Shown piece after piece: positions 22,071-34,130 of a DNA stretch of 64,000 nt. The number at the start of each line of letters is the position of its first letter. The first letter of the stretch is position 1. Origin of the DNA: Lactuca virosa (lineage: Eukaryota; Streptophyta; Magnoliopsida; Asterales; Asteraceae); assembly GCA_928212115.1 (NCBI GenBank), contig CAKMRJ010005412.1:259034997-259098996 (forward strand). Direction: 5' to 3'. The translations under genes were made by a program, and so were the position numbers. The notes beneath the pieces are model-generated. The model made no database searches. It was not told where the DNA came from and saw nothing but the letters and a program-made list of their open reading frames with translations.

Positions 22071-24940
22071 TATAACACCTATTTCTTTCAAATTTTTAAA
22101 TGTTACGGTTTAAAATATTTCATAACATTAAGTCATGTTTTACAAAAGTGGTCCAACAAAAACATTGTTTAAACGTATATCAAAAAAAACTATAGTAAAC
22201 AAGTTAAGATTTACAAAAGATTATGAACAAGATCCTATAAACGCTCCATTCCAACTATCATTTCATTTACTTCAAGCAATCCCTACACAAACATTACACC
22301 TTGAGGCTAGAACTTGAGATACATGGCTTTATACAAACATAAGTAAAACGAAAATGTCTCGTGAGTTTCATGGATTTAGACACAATAATGGTTTTATAAA
22401 GTTTCACAAAAATCTTTGCTTTGTTTCAAAATCGTGTAATGAGTATGTATGTTATGCATGATCTAACTCTAGTGCTTTTCTTGCTACTATTGTTGACTTT
22501 GGTTATCGATTATTTAATGATTTTGGATTTTTGTACTTAAGGCCTAATCACATTTAGTGATACCCTAAGTCTGGAACAAAACGAGAAGAACAAATCAACC
22601 CGTCTTGGCTCTCTTGTACTACGATATCTACCTCATGACGTGAGGTACCATTCCGATAAATTCTTCTCATCTCGTTAGGGAGACATGTTTGGACCTTACT
22701 TGACACTTATGCAACTAAATTCAATGTGTGCATGATCACTGCCATTCTTTTATGAAATTCAATCATACATAAATACCATGGTATGCATATGATATAACAT
22801 AAGTTCTAAACAATTTAGTAACATTCATAACTTTGCATAAAATCATATCACATACACTATAATAATACCAAGTAATAAATCATTTAGCAAGCTTTGTAAA
22901 CATTCATATTTGCTTTACGAGAAAGCCTTTCAAACATTTACCATTTGTTTTATAAGAAATACATTTGAAAACACATAAACATTTTATATAAGACACATAT
23001 CACATAGTGGGGAAAAAATTCGCATGTACTCATCATGGTGGTTACGTTGACTAAATATTTTTCCTTTTGATGATTATATTATTCCTTTGCTCTGTTAACT
23101 TCAAATCCTAGAGATTTGACCATTCCATTACTTTAGTACTTAGTTCATGTCTAAGATATGTTCAAATCACATATAATGTGCCACTTGCATATCTTGATCA
23201 TTATATCAATGCATCATGAGGTTGTATTATCAAATATTATATTTTCATAACATTTAGGTTCTAAATATAACACTTCCTACAATCTCCAATCAAGCTTGTC
23301 ATGGATTAAAAGGCCTTATATTATACACTATTGGTAATACCAATTTCAAAGCGCATGCTAATGTCTTATTAGCTTGCTAATCTCTACTAATGATATGCTA
23401 ATTGTTCTATAAACATGCTTCAAAACTCCATGTTACTAAATTACACAACTTATACTTTTAATGTTATGCATCAAATACTAGTATAATTTCTAAACTCATG
23501 TGATTTATTCAATTAATCACTATTTCATCACTTGATGGTAGGTTAATACATAATCAATAAGAGATTATCTATGGTTAATTTCATTATATGATTGAACCCT
23601 AAAGATTATGGGTCTTGATATCATCACTAAAACTTAAATTAAAACCATAGGAATGAAAGATTATAGCTTCTTACCTTGGATTCTTAACTTAGATGACAAA
23701 AGTTCCTTGATTCTCCTTTCATTCTTTCTTGAGCTCTTCAAACACACACTAGTCTCTCCATAATTGCAAACACATAAGTTCTAGATGTTTTTGGGAAATA
23801 ATAAACCTAATATGACTTAAAACAATGCATATATAAGTGTCATACATAGTCGATGTAGTGTTCCACATGTATGCTTGTAGATGAGAGAGTTAGTTATCTT
23901 GTGTCAAAATTCGATTGGCTATATCTAATCCACATGCCCTCAGACGCCTAAGAGGTGAGGGAGGATTAGTCCCACGTGCTGGTAAACTCACTAGTTGACT
24001 CGTCTCAGAACTTAGCCTGTGGTTCCAAATTTGGACCTTCATAACGCATTCATACAAACTCTATTACGCTTTATTTTTCTTTCCTTGTTTAGTACTTAAC
24101 AAAATATTTCAATGGACTTATCATGCTTGTAATTCGGACATCGATAAGTCATATTTTCAAGCTCCAAAGTAGGAACCTAATGTGATTTGGAACTATACCT
24201 AGACTTATAAAATTTTCTTAGTCCTTTATATTTTTATTAAACTTTTTCCTTGTCTTCAATTGACTATAACTTCCTCATCTGAAGTCTAATTTTTGTGAGG
24301 CTTATATCTATGTAAAGATGGTCACTTGCTCTATAACTTCTTTTAACCGACTCCTGTCTGAATGTTTACCGATTTTGAGTTATTAGCCTGTAAACATGGG
24401 TGTTCACCTATTTTGCCACTTTTAGTCTTTAAAATACCATTTCAAATGGCCATGTCTTTTTCATTATAAGCCTATTTTTCATGAATATTTTCTCTAAATT
24501 TTCTTTGTTATATAGGATACAACTTTCATTTATAAGGCTACATCTCATTCGTTTCAATTCTTGAGTTATAAGGCCATGATTAAACTAATTCTTAATATAC
24601 ATACTTAGACCTTATGTGCACTATCTCCACTAAAATGCACATAAAGGGTCTCATACCCACTAATTCCATTGTAGTGCATACACAGGGTCTCATGTGCACA
24701 AACTTCAGTTAAGTGTACACAAGGGTCTTACATATTAACATATGCATTTCATTAAACATATAGAACTTTAAACTCATTAAATTAATAAAGACTATAATTA
24801 CTGAATTTACATATAATTAACATAAAAAACCAAAATACCTTTGAATCACAGATATTGTTTCATACACCCTTTTCTTTTCTTTCTCGGGTTAAAAATTGCA
24901 AATCTATTTATCTTAAGTATACAAAATTTTTGGTATTACA
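22071..24940 (-). mobile_element. Solo Gypsy LTR inside the LINE
   Basis: A 2870-bp LTR starts TGTAATACC on the minus strand and ends GGTGTTATA. It is bracketed by an exact 5-bp duplication ATAAC (22066-22070 and 24941-24945). A TATA-like stretch, on the minus strand TTATATATGC, is near 23830. Removing the insert and one duplication copy rejoins the LINE frame across 'VQDT...LSMSYYHPVSL'. No interior is present. Confidence 0.9.
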
Positions 24941-25087
24941 ATAACGTATCTTGGACTTTATGAATCAAGGTGAAGAACGATTCATTTCATCCACGCGGGA
25001 TAACAACAGAGGATTTAAATTCCTTAAATGCATACCACTTCTTCTTCCATGAGAAAAAAATAAACTATCACAATATATTTGTCTAGG

Positions 25088-26381
25088 TGTAACGTCCCAA
25101 TTTTCACAATAATTTTTTTTATTTTTATAAATCAAGATAAATACCCATTTTTCATAAGTGATAATCAAAATAAAACCATTGTTCGCAAACCAAAATCCAA
25201 AATCAGAGTAATAAGGTAAAACATAGTGGAATTTTAAAACATAAACTGTCGATGTATGTGTACAGTCACATCTTCGCCTTTCCACGATCCTTAGAAGTAC
25301 TTGAAGACATTTTAATCCACAACTGTAAGCACAAAGCTTAGTGAGTTCCCCAAAATACCATACACAACAATATACAAAGCATACAAGTAATGGCCTTCAG
25401 CACAAAGCTGGTCTGCCTCAGCCTTCAGTACATAGTTGGTCCGCTCCTGCCTTCAACACAAAGTTGGTATGTCTTGAGTGTATTGGCCTACAACACATAG
25501 TTCGTCCGCCCTCAACTCATCATAAGATATGTCAACATATATAACAGACAGACAAAAAAACAAACCATAATAATAGGCAACCAACTTAACGAGTCTACTT
25601 ACCTAAACGCATACTGAATAAAGGAGTTGAAATCAAGACACTCGAGATCACCCCGAATCAACTACAACACCACCTAAACCAAGCAGAGGTCAAATCTTCA
25701 TATCTAACTCTACTAAGGGACTTGATGGATAAATTTCATGATTTATCCATTTTCAACTAAGCTAAGTCATAAACTTAAACCCTAACTCTTAAAGTGGCCC
25801 AAAAAGACCTAAAGGCTTTGCATGGCTTGGAAGGAGGACAATAACTCGACTTTCAAGCAAGGAAATGATCCGGAAATGATTCTAGGACAACAACAATCAT
25901 CTAGAGTTCCCAAACTCCAAGAAATCTTAAGATAAGGGGACAAAGGCAACCAAAACACCATCAAAACCTAGGTCTATGCATGGAATTTTATGAAGGTAAG
26001 GATCTTTGATACTTACAAAGGTCCAGAACTGAGGAGAATGATACACAACTTTTGGATCTTCACTCTATATACTTTCTTTCTCAAGAATCTCCACCAAAAA
26101 GCACCAAGTACACTCAAGGGGATAGGGTTTGCTCTCTGGAGAATGCACGAAACCCTAAAATTTATCACCCTTAAATAGGGCCTAAGGCCCGAGACCTCGG
26201 CTTTTTAACTCCCCAGCCGCCATCGTGTCGCGATACATATCTAATTACATCGCTACTTAATTAACAAGGCCGCATCGTGACACACTAATGTTAGCGATGT
26301 GGCATGTCGAAAACCCTACATCTCATACTTAAATAAAAATTTAAATGCCAAAATACTTATACTTGGAAAACATACGTTACA
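25088..26381 (-). mobile_element. Second Gypsy solo LTR inside the LINE
   Basis: The plus strand reads TGTAACGTCCC at the left and ATACGTTACA at the right. The flanks belong to the same LINE, whose RT sequence stops at 26382 and resumes at 25087. I judge the orientation minus because its 'gtgagttcccc' phrase is the complement of the sense form in related LTRs and a minus-strand box CTATTTAAGG lies near 26175. A ~40-bp 'cct(t)cagcacaaagctgg' phrase is repeated near 25390-25500. No clear target duplication is visible, so its edges may have eroded. Confidence 0.75.
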
Positions 26382-26710
26382 ACGGAGAATTTATTACATC
26401 CGCATTCCCATACTTCTTTTTTGATCTCATCATTAGATAAGGGAGAATCCAATATATGCATATGGCAAAAAAGAATTTAAAATATGCAGTAGTGTGAATC
26501 GGCATGTTATTGTGAGGTTCCTCGAAAAGAAACGAAAAGTAGGAAAAGAAATTGTCCTTAACTAACTGAGGGTCATGTGTTAGGTTGTTTTTTATAAAAT
26601 TGTTTTGATGAACTTTTATGTCTACTGGCAGGCAAACATTAACGAAAAATATTGTTTGTTTTTTAGAACGTTGCAGACATAAAAAGGTATGTGACATTAT
26701 TTCCAAAAAA

Positions 26711-27915
26711 CAAAAAGTAGTTTCTGGTTTTTGAAAACATCTTCTAAGTTAAATCCCTAATATGATATTTCTTTTTCCACTACCACCTCCGCCACACCAT
26801 CACCACCATTCACACAACCTTCGCTGACACCACAACCTCTGCCGCCACCACCACTACATTTGTCATTATGGTTAATGGTTGTATGCACAATTTGTTTGTT
26901 TGATTGATATCATCTATGATCATTGTGGTTTATATCATTTATGCACCAAAAATTATTCAAACTTTGTGGAATGTAAATTTTTCCTACACATCTTTTTCTG
27001 CAGATGTGAAAAAAATTACAAATATTTTACCTCTTAAAAAACAAACAACACCTTAAAGACCTAGGTGTCATCTACCATGATGATTTCACTTATTGGATAT
27101 TTCTTTTCTTATTGACATAACCATGAAACATTTTCATGTTTTGCCTCCTTTCAAAATCAAGTAATTTTTTGTTTTTTTAGCATCTTAGGCTTCTTTTTTA
27201 TCAAATGTATGTAGGTTATCGATATCAGAATATGCAACTCCCTTGCCTATTTTTGAAATGTTTAATGCCACCAATTTTTTTTTGACCAAATGTCATATTT
27301 TATGCCTATCTATCATGTCCACTTCTCATTTGTTATGTTCTTTAACTCATTGTGATATTTTAGTAAAACACAAAACACTAATTAAATTTTTGTAATTTAT
27401 TAATCGGATTTCCGAACTGTGCACATATTTATAAGTAGATGATTTTTCTTGTCTGAAATCCAAAATATAAAATGCAAGTTGGAAATCTGAATTTTATAAT
27501 GTATCTTTTCATTATTTTATTATGAATATAAAATTAGTAAGAAATAATGTAGCTTTTCATTATTTTATTATGACATAAAATTATTTAGAAATAATATGAA
27601 ATACATGATGATGGTCTAGTAAACTAAAAGGTTATTATTTTTATAATTTTTTTCATAAAATATCAATCCATAATTATTATATTTTTATAGGTTTTAATTG
27701 TTTTTAACAGATTATTTATCTTTTAATTGTATTCAAAAGATCATTTGATTTTTTATGTTCTTATTACATCATTGATATAGATTACAACCGGATAAAATGG
27801 TATCAAATCTTTTATGTCAGCAACATTTAATATGACATAATTTATTCATTGCTAACATAATGTCTATTACAATATCTTATATGATAACACCATGTCTACT
27901 ATAATATCTTATATG
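26711..27915. other. AT-rich spacer
   Basis: It contains a CCACCA/CCGCCA-rich stretch near 26775-26855 and a short tandem phrase 'atgtctactataatatcttatatgat' near 27855-27920. The open frames are not gene-like. Nothing else was recognised. Confidence 0.4.
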
Positions 27916-28136
27916 ATATAATTTAGGGATGAGCAGCGGAAGCGGGTACCTGCTTTCGGAACCGGAACTGCCTCGGAACTGCCGGTTCTGGAACTGGAAC
28001 CGCCTTAGACGGTTCCGGTTCTGGTTCTTAAAGTTTCGGAACCGCCTTAAGCGGTTCCGGTTCCAATTCTTATTTTTACGAAACCGATACCCGCTGGATA
28101 ATCATGTATATAAGTCGTGATGTTGGTTTTTTTAGG

Positions 28137-28343
28137 TTACCCAGCAAAAGCGAAAGAGGACACTGCATGAAATATGCTATGACCTCTGTCCTGTAAGTTT
28201 GTGCAAACTTTGAGATTATATTTTATCATGTTTAAACTTTTAGGTTTTTGCTACTCAAATGGTCTAACTTAAAGATTGTGATGGAATATGCATGCAGTAT
28301 ACTGTTCTCGATGAGCTGACAAGATCAATGGATCCAATTCAAG
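28137..28343 (+). pseudogene. Possible captured host exons inside the hAT element
   Basis: A 57-bp segment (28137-28193) sits between TTTTTTAG and GTAAGT, and a second segment (28298 to about 28343) follows ATGCATGCAG. Both read in phase 0 and together encode about 34 residues, including KRKRTLHEICYDLCP and YTVLDELTRSMDPIQ, without a stop. I do not recognise the protein. This pattern fits a transduplicated gene fragment, but a fortuitous frame or remnant transposase exons cannot be excluded. Confidence 0.35.
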
Positions 28344-28721
28344 GCTATGTTGTTTTTGCTGTGTTGTTTTTTGCTGTTGTTGTTTTATGTTTATTGTTTG
28401 TAATTTTTCATTTTCATCACCTCTACTTGTTAAATTTCACTTGAATTGAAATGTTTTCTATGATGTTTTTTTTAATTATGGGAAGTGTTTTTAAATTTTA
28501 ATAGGTGGTTATGTAAAAGATCAAGTTTTTATAATTGTTTTATTATCATATCTTCTACATCTGATGTTTGTAAACGTTAATATCCATGCCATATACTCTA
28601 TAATTTATAAATAAAAAGTTTTATATTTAAGAAGCCGGGTACCCGGAAACGGAACCGGTTCCGACGGTTCCGGGAGCGGTTCCAATTTATAAGGAACCGG
28701 TGTAGGCGGTTCCGGTTCCGG

Positions 28722-29505
28722 CAGTGCCGGATATAATGGTGGGCAATAGGGACATTTGCACAGGGCCCATATATTCTAGGGGCCCAATTTTTTTTTACTT
28801 TATATTATGTGTAATTAAAATTCCAAGCCCAAATGCTTAGCTCCCACAGTCCATGAAGCGTACAGCAGTCCAGAGATAGACAAAATTCTGCCGACTTGTC
28901 GAGATTTTGTGATTTCCGACTTTCTGTAAGTGTGAGGTTGTGAAACGTGAGAAGGGCAGTCGATCATTCATCATTCAGGGACATCCGATTACTCCACAGC
29001 GTGCAGGACATTCAAATTTCATATTTTTATACAGGGATATTCATAATCATTCAGATTTCAGAAAGTAGAAGGTGAGAACTGAGAAGGGCAGCACGGTATT
29101 ATTCCACAATTTTTCTTGTTTTATTTTGTTCCAGACTTCCAGTCAATCATAAATCATTCATCATTCATCATTCAATCATAAGTTATTCAGACTTCAGTTA
29201 TGTTTAATTGTTTGTTTTATTTTTGAGATATTGAATGTTGAACCACAATATCACATCACAGGATCATATTAGATAATTAGATTACTTAGCAGAATTATTC
29301 ATCAGAAATTGAATTACAATTACATTGTAAATTGTTCCATTGAAATTGAATCAGAATGTGAATGTTATCATATTATAGTTAGTGAATGATGAAATCAGAC
29401 ATCATAAAAAAACCAGTTTATGTAATTTAATTCGTTACACGTTAATGCCTAAGGGCCTTTTTTTCCACCTCGTCCCGTGTATTTGAATCCTCAGGATCGG
29501 CCTTG
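28722..29505. mobile_element. Second hAT-type element nested in the first
   Basis: A 784-bp insert has imperfect inverted ends (CAGTGCCGGAT and, from the other end, CAAGGCCGATC). It is flanked by an 8-bp duplication, GGTTCCGG (28714-28721) and GGTTCCAG (29506-29513), with one mismatch. The subterminal phrase GGGCCCATATATTCTAGG and the CAAGGCCGATCCTGAGG end resemble hAT elements with TIRs of the CAGGGCCGG type. It is non-coding. Confidence 0.8.
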
Positions 29506-29605
29506 GGTTCCAGTTCCAATAACTTAAGAACCGCCGGTTCCGAGAGCGGTTCCGGTTCCAGCAAAAATAGGCGGATACCCGCTTATGCTCATCCCTAATA
29601 TAATT

Positions 29606-29937
29606 ACCCGTTTGAATAATATGAACAAAGAAAAAAAACCGTATTATTAAATACAACTAAAAAACAAATGACCTAAGAAATGGATTTTGTATTATTGGTT
29701 TTCAAACATTAATTTTTTTTTTTTTTTTTTTTGTAAATATGTCGTATACCTTTATTTTTGTGAATATCCGGTGTATTAAAGATATTAGAGAAAAAGGAAA
29801 GCGAGCCGATCCACATGGCACCGCCGTACATGGTTGTTGCAGACCGAAAATAGAAGTTCAAAAGTTTCCATTAGTCAGCACCATTTGTCTGCAATTAGAT
29901 GTAAACAATCTCCTCCATCAAGGCACCTTTATTTCTA
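29606..29937 (+). promoter_or_regulatory. Upstream region of the first GDSL gene
   Basis: Only about 340 bp separate the hAT element from the start codon. The stretch has a 22-bp poly-T run (29710-29732), then moderate-GC sequence that is probably 5' leader. There is no clear TATA box; 'taaatacaac' near 29648 is the nearest candidate. The proximal promoter may include hAT sequence. Confidence 0.35.
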
Positions 29938-32329
29938 ATGGCACCACCATTCTTACTTTGCTTCTTCTTCATCTTCTTTCTCCTCGCATCTCGATCAATC
30001 GAATCCCAAAAACATGCCGCTGCTGCGCTCTTCGTCTTCGGAGACTCGTTCTTTGATCCTGGAAATAACAACTACATTAACACCACCACTCTCGACCAGT
30101 CTAATTTTCCTCCATACGGAGAAACATTCTTCCGCTTCCCCACCGGCCGCTTCTCCGACGGCCGTATCATTCCTGATTTCATCTGTAAGTCTTTTTGTTT
30201 TCTGTTATCTGCTCTTTCATATCAAACTTCCCAGATTCCGTTTCTTAATCATAACTACTATTTTCCATAATCATGAAAAAGTGAAGTACGCCAAGTTGCC
30301 CTTGATTCCGCCGTATATGGAGCCTGACAGCCGGAGGTATTACAAGATCGGAGCCAACTTTGCATCCGCAGGAGCAGGTGCTCTTGTTGAAACGTTTCAG
30401 GGATCGGTACGTAATTATTTTGGTGCAGAAACAACAAGTAATATCATATTCAACAAACATAACTTTAAAGCATATTCAAACAAAGCTTTAGTTATTATAG
30501 TTTATTACCCCTTTTTCTCCAAGCATATTCAAACAAAGCTTTAGTTATTGTAAGATTTCTGGAGCAGATTTTATGCAGTTATCTTCGCTATTATCACAAA
30601 TTATATATTATTTTAAGTTCTTGAGATTAAAAAGATGATCAATTTTTAGATTTTTTTTTTGGTTCCATGATGGAAAAAGGAAAGTAGTTTGAAGATTTGC
30701 CTTTTTAACTGGTAAGTGAACATTTTAGACCACTCATTGTGTTGGGTGTAATACCAACCAAATCACTTTCTGAAGTTGACCCCCCACCTTTGCCAAAATT
30801 ACCAACATAAACTACAATTAATTAATTTCAGAAATTGAATCTACAAAATCACATGGTCAGAGTGCAGTTCACATGGAAGATAGAATAGTCAACCAAGTTC
30901 GATTGTGGAAAACCACATCTATTAAAGGTTTAAATCCAGCTTTTTTTAATTAATGGAAACAATAGTTAATAGGGTATATGGATACCCATATCTTTAGGAA
31001 ATCTACTTTGTTAACTATAAACAGATTCTTGTGTGCCAATAATCTTTTTCTAATTGTTAATGCTTATCAGAAAAAAAAAAGATTTTGAAATTATAGAAAC
31101 AAAGGTGTGAACAAAAAGTATCAAGAAACCTTTTTTTTTTGGTTATCAAGTGGAAGAATGCATGTGGTGTGGGTAGGAAAGTTGCAGGGACAAAACTGAT
31201 AGGTCCAACATATGTTTCAGGCTAAACTCCAATTTTAAAAACACAAGTAGCTAGAGGTGGGTAATGGTCCTATTTTTCAACTCTTAGTGTTATAGTAGTA
31301 CTAATAGATGATGGATACATGTGATTTTCTAAATATAGAACTAAAGCATCATGTCATTCATTGTGTCACTTTCATCAAAGTCTTTAAAAAATATTTAAAA
31401 AAGATATGATTTTTAATTGTTGACAGGTAATCAGTCTTCAAACCCAGTTAAGCAATCACAAGAAGGTGGTGAATCGATTGAGAAAGATTTATGGGAACAC
31501 TGAGGCTAGTGACACATTGTCAAAAGCTGTCTATTTGTTTAGCATTGGAACAAACGATTACGCAAGCCCATACTTGATTACCAACTCCACTAATTTCACC
31601 TCCTCATACTCCAACTCCCTCCTTGTAAAAATTGTTCTTGGTAATTTAACAACCGCTATAAAAGTAAGCATGTATATGTATATCAACTCTTTAATACACA
31701 ATAACGGAGTATTTTCAAGATTTGACATTAAGTGCTTACAATTTGGACAGGAGTTGCACAAAAGAGGAGGCAGAAAATTTGGGTTTCTGAATTTGGGTCC
31801 ATTGGGTTGTATTCCAGGGATGAGGATACTTCTTAATCCATTAAGTAAATCCGTTGGGTGTGTAAAGGAGGCTTCATTGCTAGCAAAACTACATAACCAA
31901 GAGCTTGCAAAGTTGCTAAAAAGATTAGCAAAGCAACTGCATGGATTCAGATATTCTCTATACGACTTCAGTAGCAATATCAAGCATAGAATAAAACATC
32001 CATCCATATACGGTATATATGTGCAACATTGTGTGTTGTTAAAAAAAATTATTTGAATTAAAGTGACATGTGATTGACAAAATGATGTTTTATGTTTAGG
32101 TTACAAGGAAGGGAAAGTGGCATGTTGTGGGACAGGGCGGTTTAGAGGAACGTTTAGCTGTGGAGGGAGGAGGCCGGTGAAAGAATTTGAAGTGTGCGAG
32201 AATCCTAAAGAGTATGTGTTTTGGGACTCTTATCATTTCACTGAAAGAGTTTATGAAGAAATGGCTCATGAAATGTGGAACAAAGAAGCAAGTAGAGGAA
32301 CTTACAATCTCAAAGCTCTCTTCCAATGA
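29938..32329 (+). CDS. GDSL esterase/lipase (GLIP1/GLIP5-like), gene 1 of a pair
   Basis: This is a secreted SGNH-fold hydrolase acting on ester substrates not predictable from sequence. Five exons, 29938-30184, 30282-30406, 31427-31663, 31751-32012 and 32100-32329, join in frame to 366 residues, normal for plant GDSL lipases. The first ~23 residues are a strongly hydrophobic signal peptide. Catalytic blocks are intact: FVFGDSFFDPGNNNY (Ser37), GANFASAGAG (Gly106 and neighbours), SIGTNDY (Asn167) and DSYHF (Asp333, His336). Most splice sites are canonical; the acceptor at 30281 (GAAAAAG) is weak but required for frame. The second intron is 1020 bp, far longer than in the neighbour, and has a 28-bp direct repeat near 30471 and 30523. 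The start is the first ATG giving a signal peptide. Arabidopsis members GLIP1/GLIP2 act in defence; assigning that role here is inference. Confidence 0.93.
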
Positions 32330-33043
32330 CCATGATAATTTCCCATCTTTCTAGGTTGAGCTTCTAATATATATATAGAAATTTTAATTCTATCAACTTC
32401 ATTTTAGATCACATTCTTGACCTTATTTTGTAAAGAAAAGGGACATGTTATATAGATTGAAATTATAAGTTTTATGCGTGTGCTTGTTAAAATTTGTGGC
32501 TACACTGCTATAGTTTGTAGCTTTAACCCTAAAACATAGTTTGGTTCTTTGAGTCCATGAATAGACGTTAAACCTACGTAAAATACATTGAAAATGCTGA
32601 TTTCATTTTGATTCGGCGAAATTGGTGCATGAGGAATAGTCGTCCTCACTAGGAGAATTATGAGAGAGCAAAGTTAGATTGTCTTTTCAAAATTCCGTTC
32701 GACCAAAGCAATTTGCTTTTCGATTTGGGTTTATGGGACATATTGTAATCATGTTCGTACTCTCTTTCGGGAATTCTCGTGCAGTTTTAGGATTTAGTAG
32801 GTTTACACCAAAGCTAATGTAGCTTTTGGAAATACCCGTTTTAAATAAATATGTCATCTTCTTTGGGTAGACATACACAATTGTATAGTTAGGTTTGTTT
32901 TGTATGTTTGCAACGCCACTAGCGTGGTGCCTACATGACCACATCTACGCGCACTACACACCTTCTTGGTGGCAACATGGAGGCTCAATGGTGTGGCCAT
33001 GCGTGGTATGTGCAATGTGAAACAATTCAAATGAGAAAAATCA
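32330..33043. other. 3' region of GDSL gene 1 and spacer
   Basis: The first 100-150 bp should be the 3' UTR; a TATATATATAG run lies near 32371 and no strong AATAAA is present. The rest shows no gene or element border. Confidence 0.4.
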
Positions 33044-33246
33044 GACCGTGTATTAAATAATTTAAGAGTAAAATTAATTTGGTGATTGGAGTGGTTAGTA
33101 TGCCATAGGGGTGTGTGTGGATATGGTGATGATGTAGCATTGAGACCGTTTATTAAATAATTGAAAAGTAAAATTAATTTGGTGATGTGGAGTGGTTAGT
33201 ATTCCACATGGATGTGTGTGGATATGGTGATGATGTAGCACTGAGA
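33044..33246. repeat. Two-copy tandem duplication, unit about 100 bp
   Basis: The unit starts GACCGT(G/T)TATTAAATAATT and runs through GGAGTGGTTAGTAT and GGATATGGTGATGATGTAGCA. Copies begin at 33044 and 33144 and differ at a few positions plus a small indel. Confidence 0.85.
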
Positions 33247-33838
33247 TGGCGGCAATTTTAATATGGTAGTGTGGAAGGTATAGTTGATAGCTTTAGTGGA
33301 ATCATGTTATACTATTTTTGCGAGGTTGATTTCACGTGTTGAATTGCTTTATTTGGTTAGTATTATATTTTTACTATGGTATATGTAATGATAGGAAATT
33401 GTAACACTCAAATGATGCATGTATGTTTTAAAAACAAATGTTTTTGTTTGGACCATATTTTTGATAAAAAATGATATGAATCTTGTAAATATTTTGAAAA
33501 ACCATAGTAATCATCTTTGAGGAAAAAAATAGTGTGCTACATATACAATAACTTAAATCGGGAGTTTTTACGAACCAAAATTCATGCGGACTCTTTTGGT
33601 CCCTTGTTTGAAATTTTATTTAAAACATAACATGTCATTGGCATGGCCTCTCCCCAAAACCATCACTCAATCCCGAGTTAGAAAGCATTTAGTTAGCTAT
33701 TTCTTTCAAAATTCAATTTTTTATCTATAAGGAGCCATTGTTTCTATACAAAAATTAAATATTCTACCAATCTTCCTACCCATATAAAATGATGTCACAT
33801 TGAATCCACAAATTTTCTCTCTTCGTCCCTTTTTTTTA

Positions 33839-34130
33839 ACAGCTCAGAAAAAAATTTCATTCAAGAAAAACGTCAACTCTAATGAGGGGCTAGAGCATAC
33901 AAAACAGCAAGAGAAGAAGACAGATTACATCCAGCTATCTAAAGACAAGTTTCTACCGTATTTGTAACGAACTCTAAACCATAAGAAGCTATTGCTAATG
34001 ACTTCTGAGGCGAGAACAGAGATGTTTTTAACTTTGCGATTGAAACGAATGTCGTTCCGGGTGCACCAAATGCCCCACAAGAAGGCCCAATCACAACCCC
34101 ATATTTGATGGCCTCCACTTTGGTCCCTAT
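33839..34130 (-). mobile_element. LINE 3' fragment
   Basis: The minus strand encodes WAFLWGIWCTRNDIRFNRKVKN and then SFLWFRVRYKY, matching the extreme C-terminal region of plant L1-type ORF2, downstream of the zinc-knuckle. A poly-T run at 33830-33837 on the plus strand could be the short poly(A) tail. It is 5'-truncated as LINE insertions commonly are. Confidence 0.75.

Larger units (their letters stand above)
21660..26710 (-). mobile_element. L1-type LINE remnant split by two solo LTRs
   Basis: Minus-strand reverse-transcriptase sequence is read in three blocks. Block A (26382-26706) contains DPQLVKDNFFSYFSFLFEEP and, after a frame change, LSNDEIKKEVWECG. Block B (24946-25087) contains VVIPRG and SFFTLIHKVQD. 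Block C (about 21660-22065) starts SMSYYHPVSLVRIIYKIIAKSLANKLKKVI and goes on to IHWSKHKKKKVMMLKLDI. Together these follow the order of plant LINE ORF2 ahead of and within the RT domain. There are many stops and frameshifts, so it is long dead. Blocks B and C join exactly across a solo LTR insertion. Endonuclease and the YADD active site were not identified. Confidence 0.82.
27924..29597. mobile_element. Non-autonomous hAT-type DNA transposon
   Basis: Ends are TAGGGATGAGCA and its complement TGCTCATCCCTA, with further inverted similarity (AAGCGGGTA) to about 27 bp. An exact 8-bp duplication ATATAATT flanks it (27916-27923 and 29598-29605). Eight-base duplications and these ends fit the hAT superfamily. 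Both subterminal regions are packed with GGTTCCGG/CCGGAACC motifs (27955-28080, 28630-28730, 29505-29580). No transposase is encoded. It contains a second hAT insertion and an exon-like segment. Confidence 0.9.

Noticed and set aside
22135..22317. Plus-strand 60-codon frame
   Set aside because: Lies inside the solo LTR; no domain.
7765..24945. Shared GTTAT/ATAAC target duplications as a common insertion preference
   Set aside because: Three different LTR families share it, but orientations differ and AT-rich pentamers coincide easily in an AT-rich genome.
26775..26855. CCACCA-rich stretch as a proline-rich protein exon
   Set aside because: No start, no flanking frame and no splice context.
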